The notes beneath the pieces were generated by a model that worked only from the letters and a program-made list of their open reading frames with translations, did not search any database and had not been told where the DNA came from. A stretch of 64,000 bases of DNA from Paraburkholderia sp. (GTDB taxonomy: Bacteria > Pseudomonadota > Gammaproteobacteria > Burkholderiales > Burkholderiaceae): contig NZ_JAPWKB010000012.1 of assembly GCF_028283785.1 (NCBI RefSeq), positions 395,501 through 459,500 on the forward strand. The letters run 5' to 3'. How positions within the stretch are numbered: the stretch's first letter is position 1; each line of letters begins with the position of its first letter. A program made the translations under genes and the position numbers. Positions 1 through 9,091 of the stretch are shown one piece after another.

Positions 1-783
1 GATGCAGGCATCGTTCAGATCTCGCCGTCGGCAACGAACCCGGCTTACACGCAACAAGGTTTCAAGACGACGTACCGCGTCGTCGCGACCGATGCGCAAC
101 AAGGTCCGGCACTGGCTAACTACGCTGCCAAGGGCATGAAAGTGAAGAGCGTCGCAATCGTCGACGACTCGACCGCTTACGGCCAGGGTCTGGCAAACGA
201 ATTCGAAAAGATGGCCAAGTCGCTGGGCCTGAACGTGATGTCGCATGACGCGACGAACGACAAGGCTGTCGACTTCCGCGCGATTCTGACGAAGATCAAG
301 GGCGAAAACCCGGACGCGATCATGTACGGCGGTATGGATGCAACCGGCGGCCCGTTCGCCAAGCAAGCGAAGCAACTCGGCCTGCGTGCCAAGGTGCTGG
401 CAGGCGACGGCGTGTGTACCGACAAGCTGTCGGACCTGGCTGGCGACGCAACCGACAACATCGTCTGCTCGGAAGCCGGTATGGCGCTCGAGAAGATGGC
501 TGGCGGCCCGGCGTTCCTCGCCAAGTACCAAAAGCGTTTCGGTCAGCCGATCCAGATCTACGCTCCGTTCACGTATGACGCTGTGTACATCATCGTCGAC
601 GCTATGAAGCGTGCTAACTCGACCGATCCGGCGAAGATCCTGGCAGCAATGCCGAGCACCGACTACAAGGGTGTGATCGGCGAAACCACGTTCGACTCGA
701 AGGGCGACCTTCAGCACGGCGTGATCTCGCTGTACAACTACAAGGCAGGCAAGAAGACGCTGCTCGACGTGGTGAAGATGTAA
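1..783 (+). CDS. Branched-chain amino acid ABC transporter, periplasmic binding protein (5' end outside window)
   Basis: This is the C-terminal 260 residues of a LivK/LivJ-type solute-binding protein; the reading frame is open from base 1, so signal peptide and start lie upstream. Visible are the type 1 periplasmic-binding fold signatures SVAIVDDSTAYGQGLA near position 153 and the AKILAAMPSTDYKGVIGETTFDSKGD tail region, which are typical of leucine/isoleucine/valine binding proteins. It would deliver branched-chain amino acids (or a related amide) to a LivHMGF permease in the inner membrane. A terminator follows directly, so it ends its transcription unit. Substrate is inferred from the family only. 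Confidence 0.93.
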   Translation, partial: DAGIVQISPSATNPAYTQQGFKTTYRVVATDAQQGPALANYAAKGMKVKSVAIVDDSTAYGQGLANEFEKMAKSLGLNVMSHDATNDKAVDFRAILTKIKGENPDAIMYGGMDATGGPFAKQAKQLGLRAKVLAGDGVCTDKLSDLAGDATDNIVCSEAGMALEKMAGGPAFLAKYQKRFGQPIQIYAPFTYDAVYIIVDAMKRANSTDPAKILAAMPSTDYKGVIGETTFDSKGDLQHGVISLYNYKAGKKTLLDVVKM

Positions 784-840
784 GACCGGCTGCACGATGC
801 ACGACGGGTTCGTCCCCGTGCATCGCGTAGTGTGTGTCGA

Positions 841-882
841 AAAAAGGCACGCGCGCCTCACGGCTCGCGTGCCTTTTCTTTT
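841..882 (+). terminator. Rho-independent terminator after the amino acid binding protein
   Basis: A GC-rich stem with AAGGCACGCG on the left and CGCGTGCCTT on the right surrounds a short loop and is followed by a T-rich run. It lies 58 bases after the stop of the binding-protein gene. Confidence 0.8.
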
Positions 883-932
883 GCGCGCGCGCATGAGACG
901 CTAACGCGATAAAAACGATCTGGGAGACTGTG

Positions 933-2006
933 ATGAACACTGCATCGAATGTCAGCCGGGAGGCTGCAACGAGCGAGTCAGTGGCACCGGCGATCGACGA
1001 CGCGTGGCGGCGCTGGATCGCGGAAAACCTGCTGCTCGACGCATCGCCGGACGCATTGCACGCGGTGCTGGTCCAGCATGGTTTCGCCGCGCACGATGCA
1101 TCGCGCGAAGTCGATGCGGCGCTCGCGAGTCCGTATTTTCAGGGCGGTGCGCGCTTGCGCAATCGCGTGCGCAAACGGGACTGGGCGTTGTCGGTGTATA
1201 GCGCGCTCGGCCGGATGCGCGACGGCACGACCGGCACCGACGGCAACGTGGTGATCGAACGCCGCGATCGTCTGCCGCGCGACGTGTTTTTTAACGAGTA
1301 CTACTGCCAGAACCGGCCGGTCGTGATCACCGGCGCATTCGATGCGTGGCCCGCGCGCACGCAGTGGAATTTCGATTATTTCCGCGCCCGTTGCGGCGAT
1401 TGCGAAGTGGAAGTGCAGTTCGGTCGCGATGCCGATGCGAACTACGAAGTGAATCAGCCGCAACTCAAACGGACCATGCGCTTTGGCGATTACATCGATC
1501 TGATCGAAAGCAGCGGCCCGACCAACGATTTCTATATGACGGCGAACAACACGTCGAAGAATCGTGCGTCGCTGGCGGCGCTATGGGCCGATGCGCCACC
1601 GATCGTCGAGTATCTCGACGGCGAGTCGCTCGATAGCGGTTTCTTCTGGTTTGGACCGGCCGGCACGAAGACGCCGCTGCATCACGATCTGACCAACAAC
1701 TTCATGGCGCAAGTGATCGGCCGCAAGCGCGTCACGTTGATTCCGATGTCCGACACGCCGCATGTGTACAACCATCTGCATTGCTATTCGCAGGTCGATG
1801 CGAGCGCCGTGGACAACGCGCAGTTCCCGGCGATGCAGCAGGCGCAGCGGATCGAATGCACGCTCGAACCGGGTGAGTTGCTGTTTCTGCCGGTCGGGTG
1901 GTGGCATTACGTCGAAGGACTCGACGCATCGGTGACGATGACCTTTATCAACTTCCTGAAACCGAACGATTTCACGCGGACGTACAGCACGTATCACGAG
2001 TTGTGA
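933..2006 (+). CDS. Cupin-like (JmjC/FIH-type) Fe(II)/2-oxoglutarate oxygenase
   Basis: A 357-residue protein with a C-terminal cupin_8 domain. The Fe-binding triad is visible: HHD in TPLHHDLTNNF (about residue 250) supplies His and Asp, and GWWHYVEGLD (about residue 330) supplies the second His. PVVITGAFDAWPA near residue 128 is the usual entry strand of factor-inhibiting-HIF-like hydroxylases. The N-terminal 100 residues are a helical segment of unknown role. ATG at 933 is preceded by GGGAG with 7-base spacing; a GTG directly before it is less likely. Members hydroxylate proteins or small molecules; the substrate here cannot be read from sequence. Monocistronic between two terminators. Confidence 0.85.
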   Translation: MNTASNVSREAATSESVAPAIDDAWRRWIAENLLLDASPDALHAVLVQHGFAAHDASREVDAALASPYFQGGARLRNRVRKRDWALSVYSALGRMRDGTTGTDGNVVIERRDRLPRDVFFNEYYCQNRPVVITGAFDAWPARTQWNFDYFRARCGDCEVEVQFGRDADANYEVNQPQLKRTMRFGDYIDLIESSGPTNDFYMTANNTSKNRASLAALWADAPPIVEYLDGESLDSGFFWFGPAGTKTPLHHDLTNNFMAQVIGRKRVTLIPMSDTPHVYNHLHCYSQVDASAVDNAQFPAMQQAQRIECTLEPGELLFLPVGWWHYVEGLDASVTMTFINFLKPNDFTRTYSTYHEL

Positions 2007-2056
2007 TTCACGTTAAAGCGGGGGACGTGACGGGTAAGCGGACTGCGTCTGCGCAT

Positions 2057-2093
2057 AAAAAACGGCGGGCCGGTTGCCCGGCCCGCCGTCCTC
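2057..2093. terminator. Bidirectional hairpin terminator
   Basis: A 12-bp stem ACGGCGGGCCGG / CCGGCCCGCCGT with loop TTGC is preceded by six A on the plus strand. It sits between the convergent cupin gene and the Thr-Pro lipoprotein gene and can serve the minus-strand gene with its T tract. Confidence 0.75.
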
Positions 2094-2114
2094 CCTGACG
2101 CTTGTCCTGCCGTC

Positions 2115-3890
2115 TTATTTCTTCGTCACGACGATCCCGATCCCGCCGAGAATCCCCACCAACCCACCGCCGGTTCCCGTTGCCGGTGTACCGACCAGCG
2201 CGCCGGTCAACGACGTCAGCAAACCGGTGACGGGTGCGAGCGGATTCGCGGTGCTGCCCGAGCCTGAACCGCTACCCGAACCCGAGCCGCTTCCCGAGCC
2301 GCTGCCTGAACCCGAACCCGAGCCGCCCGCAGCCGAACCGAGTGCGCCTGTCACCGTCGTGACGATGGTCGTGACCGACGCTAACGGATTGGCGCCGCTG
2401 CCCGATCCGCCCGCGATGCCGCCCAGCGAGCCGGTCACGGTCGAGAGAATTCCGGTGACGGGCGCCAGCGGGTTGGTCGTGCCGCCGCCTGCGCCGCCCA
2501 ATCCGCCGAGCGAACTCGTGACGGAGGTCAATACGCCGGTGATCGGCGCGAGGGGATTCGTCGTGCCGCCGCTTCCCCCTATTCCTCCTATTCCCCCAAT
2601 CCCGCCGAGCGATCCTGTGACGGAGGTCAGCACGCCCGTCAGCGGTGCCAGCGGATTACTGCTGCCGCCCAATCCGCCGAGTCCGCCCAAACCACCGGTC
2701 AACGTCGAGGGCAATGACGTCAGCAGGTTCGTGATCGGTGCGAGCGGATTGCCCGACGATCCACCGGTGCCGCCACCCGGATTCAGGATGCCGCCGAGCG
2801 GGCTGCCGCTGCTCGCCGCGCCAGCGGTCAGCAGGCCGCCGGCGGAAGTCACTGTGTCGCCGAGTCGGGTCACGACATTGCCGAGGTTCTGACCGATCGG
2901 GTTGCCGGTTGCGCCGCTGACTTGCGCGCCCGCAGCGTCGAGGCCGTGACCGAGCGTCGCCAGTAAACCGTTGAGCGGCGAGCCGAGACCCGTCGTATCG
3001 CCGACGGTTTGCGTGGTTTGCGCGACCGTCGATGTGATCGGCGTGATCGCGGTGGACAGCGATTCGGTGACTTGCTGGATCGGACCGTTGGTCAGCGCCG
3101 AGCCGAGTTGTGTGCCGAGACCGCTGACGGCGTTTCCGACCGTGGACACGGTGCTGCCGAGCGGCGTCGTCAACGGCGCGAGCGGTGCGGTCGGACCTGT
3201 GCCGAGGCTCGACACCAGTTGTCCGGCGCTGTTGACGGCCCGGCCTGCGTCGTAGACGAGATTGCCGCTGCTGGCGAGCGTCGTGCCGAGCGGATCGGTC
3301 GAGTTGCCGAGTTGGCCGAGGCCATTCGCCGCGCCGATTCCAACCGCTGTCACGCCGTTGCCGAGGTTCGACACGACATTGCCGAGCGCGGTCGTGGTCG
3401 TGCCGTTACCGAGCGGCGTTTGGGTGAGGCCGATCTGGCCGCCCGTCGCCGACACGGTTTGCCCCGTCGCGGTGACGATGTTGGCGACGTTTTGCACGAC
3501 TACGCCGAGCGGGTTGGCGCTGGTTGGGGTTGGCGTGGGTGTCGGGGTTGGAGTCGGTGTGGGTGTTGGCGTTGGTGTCGGTGTAGGTGTAGGTGTAGGT
3601 GTAGGTGTAGGTGTAGGAGTCGGCGTTGGTGTAGGAGTCGGCGTCGGTGTGGGTGTCGGCGTAGGAGTAGGCGTCGGAGTAGGCGTGCTACCGCCGCCAG
3701 AACCCGAGCCCGTGCCGCTGCCCGATCCGCTGCCGGACCCGGAACCGCCCGCGCCGCTACCCGTGCCGATGGTGCCGCCTGCGCTGCCGCTCGCGGAGCC
3801 AGGAACGTGAACGGTCGAGCCGCAGCCGGTCAATGCAATCAACGACGAAACGCACAATGCGATTGCCGTTTTTTTGAATGGTTGATTCAT
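2115..3890 (-). CDS. Surface lipoprotein with Thr-Pro dipeptide tract and Gly/Ser-rich repeats
   Basis: A 591-residue predicted lipoprotein. The start at 3890 (MNQPFKK) gives a textbook type II signal peptide with lipobox LTGC, Cys23; an in-frame start 15 codons upstream would disrupt it. After the Cys comes a Gly/Ser linker, then about 27 Thr-Pro dipeptides (DNA about 3520-3690), a 200-residue Asn/Gly/Thr-rich region, and four or five imperfect repeats of the type [19 protein letters not shown] separated by Gly-rich or Ser-Gly tracts. The C-terminal [15 protein letters not shown] is hydrophobic. Such proteins are usually called collagen-like or hypothetical in Burkholderia; an extracellular, rod-like spacer is inferred. 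Both the TP and SG tracts are slippage-prone. Confidence 0.8.
   Translation of the reverse strand: MNQPFKKTAIALCVSSLIALTGCGSTVHVPGSASGSAGGTIGTGSGAGGSGSGSGSGSGTGSGSGGGSTPTPTPTPTPTPTPTPTPTPTPTPTPTPTPTPTPTPTPTPTPTPTPTPTPTPTPTSANPLGVVVQNVANIVTATGQTVSATGGQIGLTQTPLGNGTTTTALGNVVSNLGNGVTAVGIGAANGLGQLGNSTDPLGTTLASSGNLVYDAGRAVNSAGQLVSSLGTGPTAPLAPLTTPLGSTVSTVGNAVSGLGTQLGSALTNGPIQQVTESLSTAITPITSTVAQTTQTVGDTTGLGSPLNGLLATLGHGLDAAGAQVSGATGNPIGQNLGNVVTRLGDTVTSAGGLLTAGAASSGSPLGGILNPGGGTGGSSGNPLAPITNLLTSLPSTLTGGLGGLGGLGGSSNPLAPLTGVLTSVTGSLGGIGGIGGIGGSGGTTNPLAPITGVLTSVTSSLGGLGGAGGGTTNPLAPVTGILSTVTGSLGGIAGGSGSGANPLASVTTIVTTVTGALGSAAGGSGSGSGSGSGSGSGSGSGSGSGSTANPLAPVTGLLTSLTGALVGTPATGTGGGLVGILGGIGIVVTKK
3520..3690. 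repeat. Hexanucleotide microsatellite coding Thr-Pro
   Basis: About 27 tandem units of a degenerate hexamer (GGTGTN on the plus strand) encode the Thr-Pro tract of the lipoprotein. Third positions vary, so the tract is old or selected for the peptide rather than being a fresh expansion. Confidence 0.85.
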
Positions 3891-4134
3891 GTCTGCCCCC
3901 TCGAAACCTGGAATGGTTGAGAGAGCTATCTGCAAGGCCTATGCCATTTTTATCGGTGCGTCCGCCGAGCGAAGAAACGTATTCGAATCAACGATATACA
4001 AAGCGCTGAAGTCACCGGCGAGTCCGTTTTCGCGCGATGTGTCGAAGAACAGCGCCAGTGTGCGGCCCGCACGTAACGTAACGTAAGTCGCGTGACGACA
4101 ATGTCCCCGACGCATCCCGAACACGCCGCGCCGG

Positions 4135-5346
4135 TCAGATCCTGAAGCGCCGCAGCACGCGCGGACCGCCGTAAGCGATCGCGCCCGCGCACAGCGCCAC
4201 CACCGACAAACCGATCGGCAGATTCGTCACCTGCGCGACGCCGCCGATCAGCACCGGGCCGAGCAACATCCCGAAGTACGCCAGCCCCGCCACGTGCGCG
4301 AGTCCTTCGGCGGCGTGGATGCCCGGCACGCGCGCGGCGGCCGCGAACAGCACCGGCATCATGTTCGCGAGACCGAGACCCATCAGCAGAAAGCCGATCA
4401 GCGCGGTCGCGGAAAACGGCAGCAGCAGCGCGGCAACCATCCCGAAACACGCCAGCGACGCACTCGCCATAATCAGTTGCGGCGCGCCGAAACGCGCGCG
4501 CACCGCGTCGCCGGCAAACCGGGCGGCCGCCATTCCGCCCGAAAACGCAGCGTAGGCCGCGCTCGCCAACGCCGGCGTCGCCAGTACGACGTCGCGCATA
4601 TAGACGGTTGCCCAGTCGTACATCGCACCTTCCGCGATCAGCGAAACCAGCGCCGTCACGCCGAGCGCCCACAGCGCGGGCGAGCGCCAGCGGCTCATGC
4701 GCGGCTCCGACGAATCCGGACGATCGCTATGCGACACGTGCGGCAGCACGGCAGGACACGCAACCAGCAATACGCCGACGCTCAACACCGACGTCACCGC
4801 CAGATGAACGGCCGGCGGCATCCCGTGCGCGAGCACCAGACCGCCCGCCGCCGCGCCCGCCATCCCGCCCAGACTGAACATCCCATGCAGCGACGACATG
4901 ATCGGCTTGCCGATCGCCTCTTCGACGTCGCTGGCTTCCGCGTTCATCGCGACGTCGAGCGTGGCCATGCCGCCGCCGAACACCGCGAGCACGACGATCA
5001 GCAACCAGTAGGTCGGCACGACCAGGATGAGCGCGCCGGACGCCGCCATCACGCAGCCGCCGGTGAAACACGCGCGCCGCGTGCCGACGCGCGCGATCCA
5101 CGCGCCGATGGTCGTCATCGCGACGATCGATCCGCCCGCCAGCGCGAGCAGCGCGAACGACAGCAACGCCGGGTTCAAATGGAAACGGTCGCGCACGGTC
5201 GGCACGTGAACGCCCCACGACGCGTACATCACCCCCGCGATGAAGAACAGGGCCATCGTGGCGAGCCGCGCGCGATTACGCGCCGCGACGGGGAGAGTGC
5301 GGTGCGCGGTATTCGGCGTCGCGAAATTCGAGGAGCGGTCGGACAC
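4135..5346 (-). CDS. Major facilitator superfamily transporter
   Basis: A 403-residue inner-membrane protein with about 12 hydrophobic segments. The N-terminal ARNRARLATMALFFIAGV starts TM1; GAWIARVGTRRACF is the cytoplasmic loop 2-3 motif of MFS carriers (G-x-x-x-D/R-x-x-G-R-R type). The family resembles YbjJ/Fucose-permease-like drug or sugar exporters. The start is GTG at 5346; no strong Shine-Dalgarno is visible. The substrate cannot be told. It is separated from the divergent oxidase-fold gene by 339 bases. Confidence 0.85.
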   Translation of the reverse strand: MSDRSSNFATPNTAHRTLPVAARNRARLATMALFFIAGVMYASWGVHVPTVRDRFHLNPALLSFALLALAGGSIVAMTTIGAWIARVGTRRACFTGGCVMAASGALILVVPTYWLLIVVLAVFGGGMATLDVAMNAEASDVEEAIGKPIMSSLHGMFSLGGMAGAAAGGLVLAHGMPPAVHLAVTSVLSVGVLLVACPAVLPHVSHSDRPDSSEPRMSRWRSPALWALGVTALVSLIAEGAMYDWATVYMRDVVLATPALASAAYAAFSGGMAAARFAGDAVRARFGAPQLIMASASLACFGMVAALLLPFSATALIGFLLMGLGLANMMPVLFAAAARVPGIHAAEGLAHVAGLAYFGMLLGPVLIGGVAQVTNLPIGLSVVALCAGAIAYGGPRVLRRFRI

Positions 5347-5685
5347 GTGGAACTCGTTGTCGGGGCGTTGTCTGATAAGAGAGCGGCGGCGCGGACTGCG
5401 CTCGATGGCAGTAAGCGCGCTGAAAGTGAAGCACCGATTCTAGCGAAGCGGCGCCGTTCGCGCCCGTGAGTGTCGGCTTGAGTCTGTTTGTTTCGGCGAT
5501 GCGCGGTCCGGGCGTGCGGCGTGCTGTCGATGACGTTCACACGCTCGATGCTGGCGGCTAACGTCGCCGTTTACCCGTGCTGGCTGCACTACCATGCAAT
5601 TCTTGTCCAGCCGGGTCGCATCGCGGACCGCAACCCGCTGGCCGGCCCGTTTATCCGCCGACACGCCCAACCAAGAGGACGCGCC
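5347..5685. other. Intergenic region between divergent genes
   Basis: Divergent upstream region of the MFS gene (minus) and the oxidase-fold gene (plus). It must hold both promoters, but no clear -35/-10 pair or palindrome stands out. A plus-strand reading frame continues upstream of the chosen start of the next gene, but its translation is unlike the family. Confidence 0.4.
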
Positions 5686-6345
5686 TTGAATATCGATGCC
5701 CACGCCCCGCTTCATTTATTGCATCAAACGGCAGTCGGCACGCTCGCGACGCATGCGCGTCAACCGCACGGCTATCCGTATCCGTCGTTGTTGCCGTTTG
5801 CGCCCGACGCGCAGCATCGTCCGACGATCCTCATCAGCCGCCTGGCCGAACACACGCACAACCTGCACGCCGATCCGCGCGCCGGTTTTCTGGTCGCGCA
5901 TGCGCCGGACGGCGATGTGCTCAATGGACCGCGCGCCACCTTGCTCGGCGCGTTCGAGCAGGTCGCGCCCGAACCGGCGGTGGTGCAACGCTATCTGCGC
6001 TACCACCCGGACGCGGAACGCTATCTGGTGCTCGGCGATTTCACGTTCTGGGTGATGACGCTCGAGCGGCTGCGTTATATCGGTGGATTCGGCACGATGG
6101 GCTGGCTCGACGCGGACGACCTCGATCCGCTCGACCCGCTCGATTTCGACGAAGAGTGCGAACTGATCGGTCGCTTCGGACGCAATCCGCGACGCGGCGC
6201 GCTGGAACTGCTCGGTATCGACCGCTACGGGATGGATCTGAAACGCGACAATGCGCGCGAGCGCTATATGTTCGAGTCGGCGCAGCTCGACATCGAATCG
6301 CTCGGCGCATCGCTCGACGATTGCATCGAGCGTCATTGGCAATAG
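5686..6345 (+). CDS. Pyridoxamine 5'-phosphate oxidase-fold protein, HugZ-like
   Basis: A 219-residue protein with the split-barrel FMN-binding fold in its first 140 residues (YPSLLPFA, RPTILISRLAEHTHNLHADPR, GPRATLLGAFE) and a C-terminal DUF2470-like part (GRNPRRGALELLGIDRYGMDL). This arrangement is that of HugZ-type haem oxygenases and related flavin proteins. I chose TTG at 5686 because GAGG lies 8 bases upstream and similarity begins at once (NIDAHAPLHLLHQ); an upstream frame to 5488 has no such support. Haem degradation is the nearest known role, but stress-related flavin reduction is also possible. Confidence 0.75.
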   Translation: MNIDAHAPLHLLHQTAVGTLATHARQPHGYPYPSLLPFAPDAQHRPTILISRLAEHTHNLHADPRAGFLVAHAPDGDVLNGPRATLLGAFEQVAPEPAVVQRYLRYHPDAERYLVLGDFTFWVMTLERLRYIGGFGTMGWLDADDLDPLDPLDFDEECELIGRFGRNPRRGALELLGIDRYGMDLKRDNARERYMFESAQLDIESLGASLDDCIERHWQ

Positions 6346-6733
6346 AACGTTTGTTTAAAATTGTTAGTAACGTGTGGGCCCGCACATCACACAGTCTTGC
6401 TCGGCCAAAACATGCATTTCATGCAAAGTTCTCATTCCGTGAAATGTTCGGCCTGATCTTGCTTATTAATTTTCATAATCCGACAATTAATGACGCTTTT
6501 TATCAGACGGATTTGCCGATTTTCGATCGGCATGACGATTCGAATAAATGAAAGACTTCAGGTATGTCGCAAGTCGTTGAAATTTTTGGAAACGAAGCAT
6601 AATTAATTTCCCAAATCGGCTTTTCTCCGCTTTCTATTTTGTGTTAATCTCGCCAGCAAATTCCGAGGCATGATACTTTCAATGTCAAGCTGGCTTAAGA
6701 ACAGCGGTCATTCACTAAACCACAAGGGAATCT
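6346..6733 (+). promoter_or_regulatory. AT-rich upstream region of the H-NS-like gene
   Basis: About 390 bases without a gene and markedly richer in A+T than the flanks, with runs such as CATAATCCGACAATTAATGACG near 6473. H-NS proteins bind AT-rich curved DNA and commonly control their own promoters, so autoregulation is a reasonable inference. No promoter with good spacing could be fixed. Confidence 0.45.
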
Positions 6734-7033
6734 ATGTCTTCCTACAAGGAACTTCTCGCACAGCGAGAAAAGCTGGAACAACAGATCGAAGAAGCAAAGT
6801 CGCGGGAATACGCGGAAGTGTTGAATGAGATCAAGCAAAAGATGGCCGACTATGGCATTACGCTCGCCGAACTCGGCACCGGTCGCGGTAAGGGCGTGAA
6901 AGTCGCAGCGCGTCCGCGCGCAGGCGTTGCACCGAAGTTCCGTGATCCGGATAGCGGCAGCACGTGGTCGGGCCGTGGCAAACCGCCGCGCTGGATCGCT
7001 GGTCAGGATCGTGAAAAGTTTCTGATCAAGTAA
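6734..7033 (+). CDS. H-NS-family nucleoid protein
   Basis: A 99-residue histone-like protein. Residues 1-50 form a charged oligomerisation coiled coil (SYKELLAQREKLEQQIEEAK); residues 75-90 carry the DNA-binding signature DPDSGSTWSGRGKPPRW, the conserved D-x-x-x-G-x-T-W-x-G-R-G-x-x-P-x-W motif of H-NS, with the RGKPP hook for the AT-rich minor groove. It binds and silences AT-rich, often foreign, DNA. The basic linker GRGKGVKVAARPRAG joins the two parts. It may be relevant to the 36-kb foreign element in this window, but that is inference. Monocistronic with a downstream terminator. Confidence 0.93.
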   Translation: MSSYKELLAQREKLEQQIEEAKSREYAEVLNEIKQKMADYGITLAELGTGRGKGVKVAARPRAGVAPKFRDPDSGSTWSGRGKPPRWIAGQDREKFLIK

Positions 7034-7045
7034 TCACTGCATTAG

Positions 7046-7111
7046 ACAGACATGCTCTTTTAAGCATGTCTTGAAATAAACCGCGCGATAGTCAGAGCGC
7101 GGTTTTTTTTC
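7046..7111 (+). terminator. Tandem hairpin terminator after the H-NS-like gene
   Basis: Two hairpins in a row: AGACATGCT / AGCATGTCT around a short loop, then ACCGCGC / GCGCGGT followed by eight T. The second is a classical intrinsic terminator. Confidence 0.85.
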
Positions 7112-7296
7112 GTCTGTTTCATTGCGACTTCTTTCCGGTCGCTTTGCGAACGCATAGCCGGTATGTGCTGACATAAAGCGCATTGCACACCGCTTGCGGC
7201 GGGAAACACGAATACTTCCTGTTTAGATAAGCTTATGATTCGAAAGGGTATTTGTGCGGTTTGACGCGGCTCTCCGGCCTTGCCGGAGTAGAATGG

Positions 7297-8559
7297 ATGG
7301 CAATCAATAAGCGCTCTTACCGGATACCCGTGACACTCGCCGCCCAATCCTCGGAAAAACACCAGGTCGCACGCAAAACCACTGTTGTGAGTATTGTGTT
7401 GAATCTGGTGTTGATGACGTTGCAAATTGTCATTGGCGTGTTTGCGCATTCACAGGCACTGGTTGCCGACGGTGTGCATTCGCTCGCAGATCTGATATCC
7501 GACTTTGTGGTGCTGTTCGCAAACCGGCATAGCGGCGCCGAACCCGACGCGGATCACAATTACGGTCATAGCCGCTATGAGACAGTGGCGTCGCTATTTC
7601 TCGGCGCACTGCTGATTGCAGTCGGCGTCGGGATGTTATGGCGCGCGGGTACGCGCATCGCGGATTTACAGCACATTCCCGCTGTCCATATCAGCGCGCT
7701 TGCGGTCGCGGCGCTGGTATTGATCTGTAAGGAATCGTTGTTTCATTACATGCTTCGTGAAGCGCAGCGCGTGCGATCCGCAATGTTGATTGCCAATGCA
7801 TGGCATGCGCGTTCAGATGCAGCGTCGTCGCTGGTGGTGGCGCTTGGGATTATTGCGAGTCTTGCCGGTGTGCGATGGCTCGATCCAATTGCGGCGGCCA
7901 TCGTTGGTTTTATGGTCGCGAGAATGGGCTGGATGTTCGGTTGGGATGCATTGCAGGACCTTTCCGATCGCGCACTCGATGAATCCGCCGCCGCCGATCT
8001 TCGGGCATTGTTACTTGCCACGCCCGGCGTGCGCGATGTCCATGAATTACGCACACGTAAAACCGGCGACCTTGCATTAGTCGATGCGCATATTCTGGTC
8101 GATCCGTTCATTTCGGTTTCGGAAGGGCATTACATTGCCGAAACCGCGCGACTCAAGGTGTTAAGCGATTCGCGCGTGCTCGATGCATTGATTCACGTCG
8201 ATCCGGAAAACGACGCGTTGGCGCGGCCGCCCGTCAACCTGCCGTCGCGCGAGACGGTGCTGGCCGCGGTGGAGAACGCGTTGGCGCAGCACGGCGTGCG
8301 GGCGGTGTCGGTGAATCTGCATTATCTGAGTCGCGGGCTCGATATCGAGCTGGTGATGCCCGCGCGTGACGACGCGTCGGCGGACGACGTCGATCTGGCG
8401 CGCGCCGATCTCGACGCACTTCAGCGCCAGCTCGGCGCACGAAAAATCAGTGTGGTCCGTCAGATCGCAAGCGCAGGGATCCCGTTCCCGCCGGCCGACA
8501 GCGCCGGCTCGGCAACGGAAGCGCCTGACGTCAAAGCGGCAGTTGCGTATCGAACTTGA
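7297..8559 (+). CDS. Cation diffusion facilitator (CDF) family metal exporter
   Basis: A 420-residue membrane protein of the CDF/ZT family that exports divalent cations (Zn, Fe, Co, Mn) in exchange for protons. Six hydrophobic segments occupy residues 20-215; ADGVHSLADLISD (TM2) and HARSDAASS (TM5) carry the paired His/Asp metal ligands; DADHNYGHSRYE is the conserved TM2-TM3 loop. The C-terminal cytoplasmic domain is longer than usual, with a duplicated ferredoxin-like part (LPSRETVLAAVENAL onwards). ATG at 7297 has GGAG about 10 bases upstream; a GTG at 7330 is an alternative. The 3' end is convergent with the Lrp-family gene and overlaps its 3' end by 29 bases. Confidence 0.9.
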   Translation: MAINKRSYRIPVTLAAQSSEKHQVARKTTVVSIVLNLVLMTLQIVIGVFAHSQALVADGVHSLADLISDFVVLFANRHSGAEPDADHNYGHSRYETVASLFLGALLIAVGVGMLWRAGTRIADLQHIPAVHISALAVAALVLICKESLFHYMLREAQRVRSAMLIANAWHARSDAASSLVVALGIIASLAGVRWLDPIAAAIVGFMVARMGWMFGWDALQDLSDRALDESAAADLRALLLATPGVRDVHELRTRKTGDLALVDAHILVDPFISVSEGHYIAETARLKVLSDSRVLDALIHVDPENDALARPPVNLPSRETVLAAVENALAQHGVRAVSVNLHYLSRGLDIELVMPARDDASADDVDLARADLDALQRQLGARKISVVRQIASAGIPFPPADSAGSATEAPDVKAAVAYRT

Positions 8560-8989
8560 TTTCGCGCAGCACGACGCTGGTACGAACCTGCGCGACCGCG
8601 GGAATCTTGAAGATGCGGTCGTGGAGGAACGCGTCGTAGGCTTTGATATCCGGCGCGACGATCTTGAGGATGTAGTCGGACTCGCCGGTCGTGCTGTAGC
8701 ACTCGGTGACTTCCGGGCACGTGGCGATCTCGCGTTCGAACTGCTCGACGCCGCCTTCGGTGTGCCGCGTCAAATGAATATGCGCGAGCGCGCACACGTG
8801 CAGCCCGAGTTTTTCGCGATCGAGCAGCGCCGTATAGCGCTGGATCACGCCGGATTGCTCCATGTCCTTGATGCGCCGCCAGCAGGGCGTGCTGGACAGG
8901 CCGACCTGGTCGGAAATCTCCTGAACCGAACGGCGAGCGTCGAGCTGTAGCAGGCGCAGGATCTTTTGCGAGAACGTATCGAGTGTCAA
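8531..8989 (-). CDS. Lrp/AsnC-family transcriptional regulator
   Basis: A 152-residue leucine-responsive regulator. N-terminal HTH: LDTFSQKILRLLQLDARRSVQEISDQVGLSSTPCWRRIKDME; C-terminal RAM/AsnC ligand domain with CALAHIHL and ESDYILKIVAPDIKAYDAFLHD. TTG at 8989 is chosen because GGAGG lies 6 bases upstream and the protein then begins with the family-typical LTLD; an in-frame ATG 22 codons earlier is out of family. It binds DNA as an octamer or dimer and responds to an amino acid. The target is unknown; the nearest minus-strand neighbours are separate units. Confidence 0.9.
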   Translation of the reverse strand: MTLDTFSQKILRLLQLDARRSVQEISDQVGLSSTPCWRRIKDMEQSGVIQRYTALLDREKLGLHVCALAHIHLTRHTEGGVEQFEREIATCPEVTECYSTTGESDYILKIVAPDIKAYDAFLHDRIFKIPAVAQVRTSVVLREIKFDTQLPL

Positions 8990-9091
8990 CTGCGCCTCCG
9001 TTGTGCGTCGCCGATCCCTGCATGGTAGAGGCCACGAAAACGAAACGCAATGCAAACCGGCTGCGGCGAGACGGATTATCTAATTTGCCGG

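Noticed and set aside
3520..3690. Tandem short repeats that might be a CRISPR or VNTR locus
   Set aside because: Six-base period in frame with a lipoprotein gene; no spacers.
4294..5469. A 391-residue frame opposite the MFS gene
   Set aside because: Low-complexity Arg/His composition and no family motif; the membrane protein on the minus strand is convincing.
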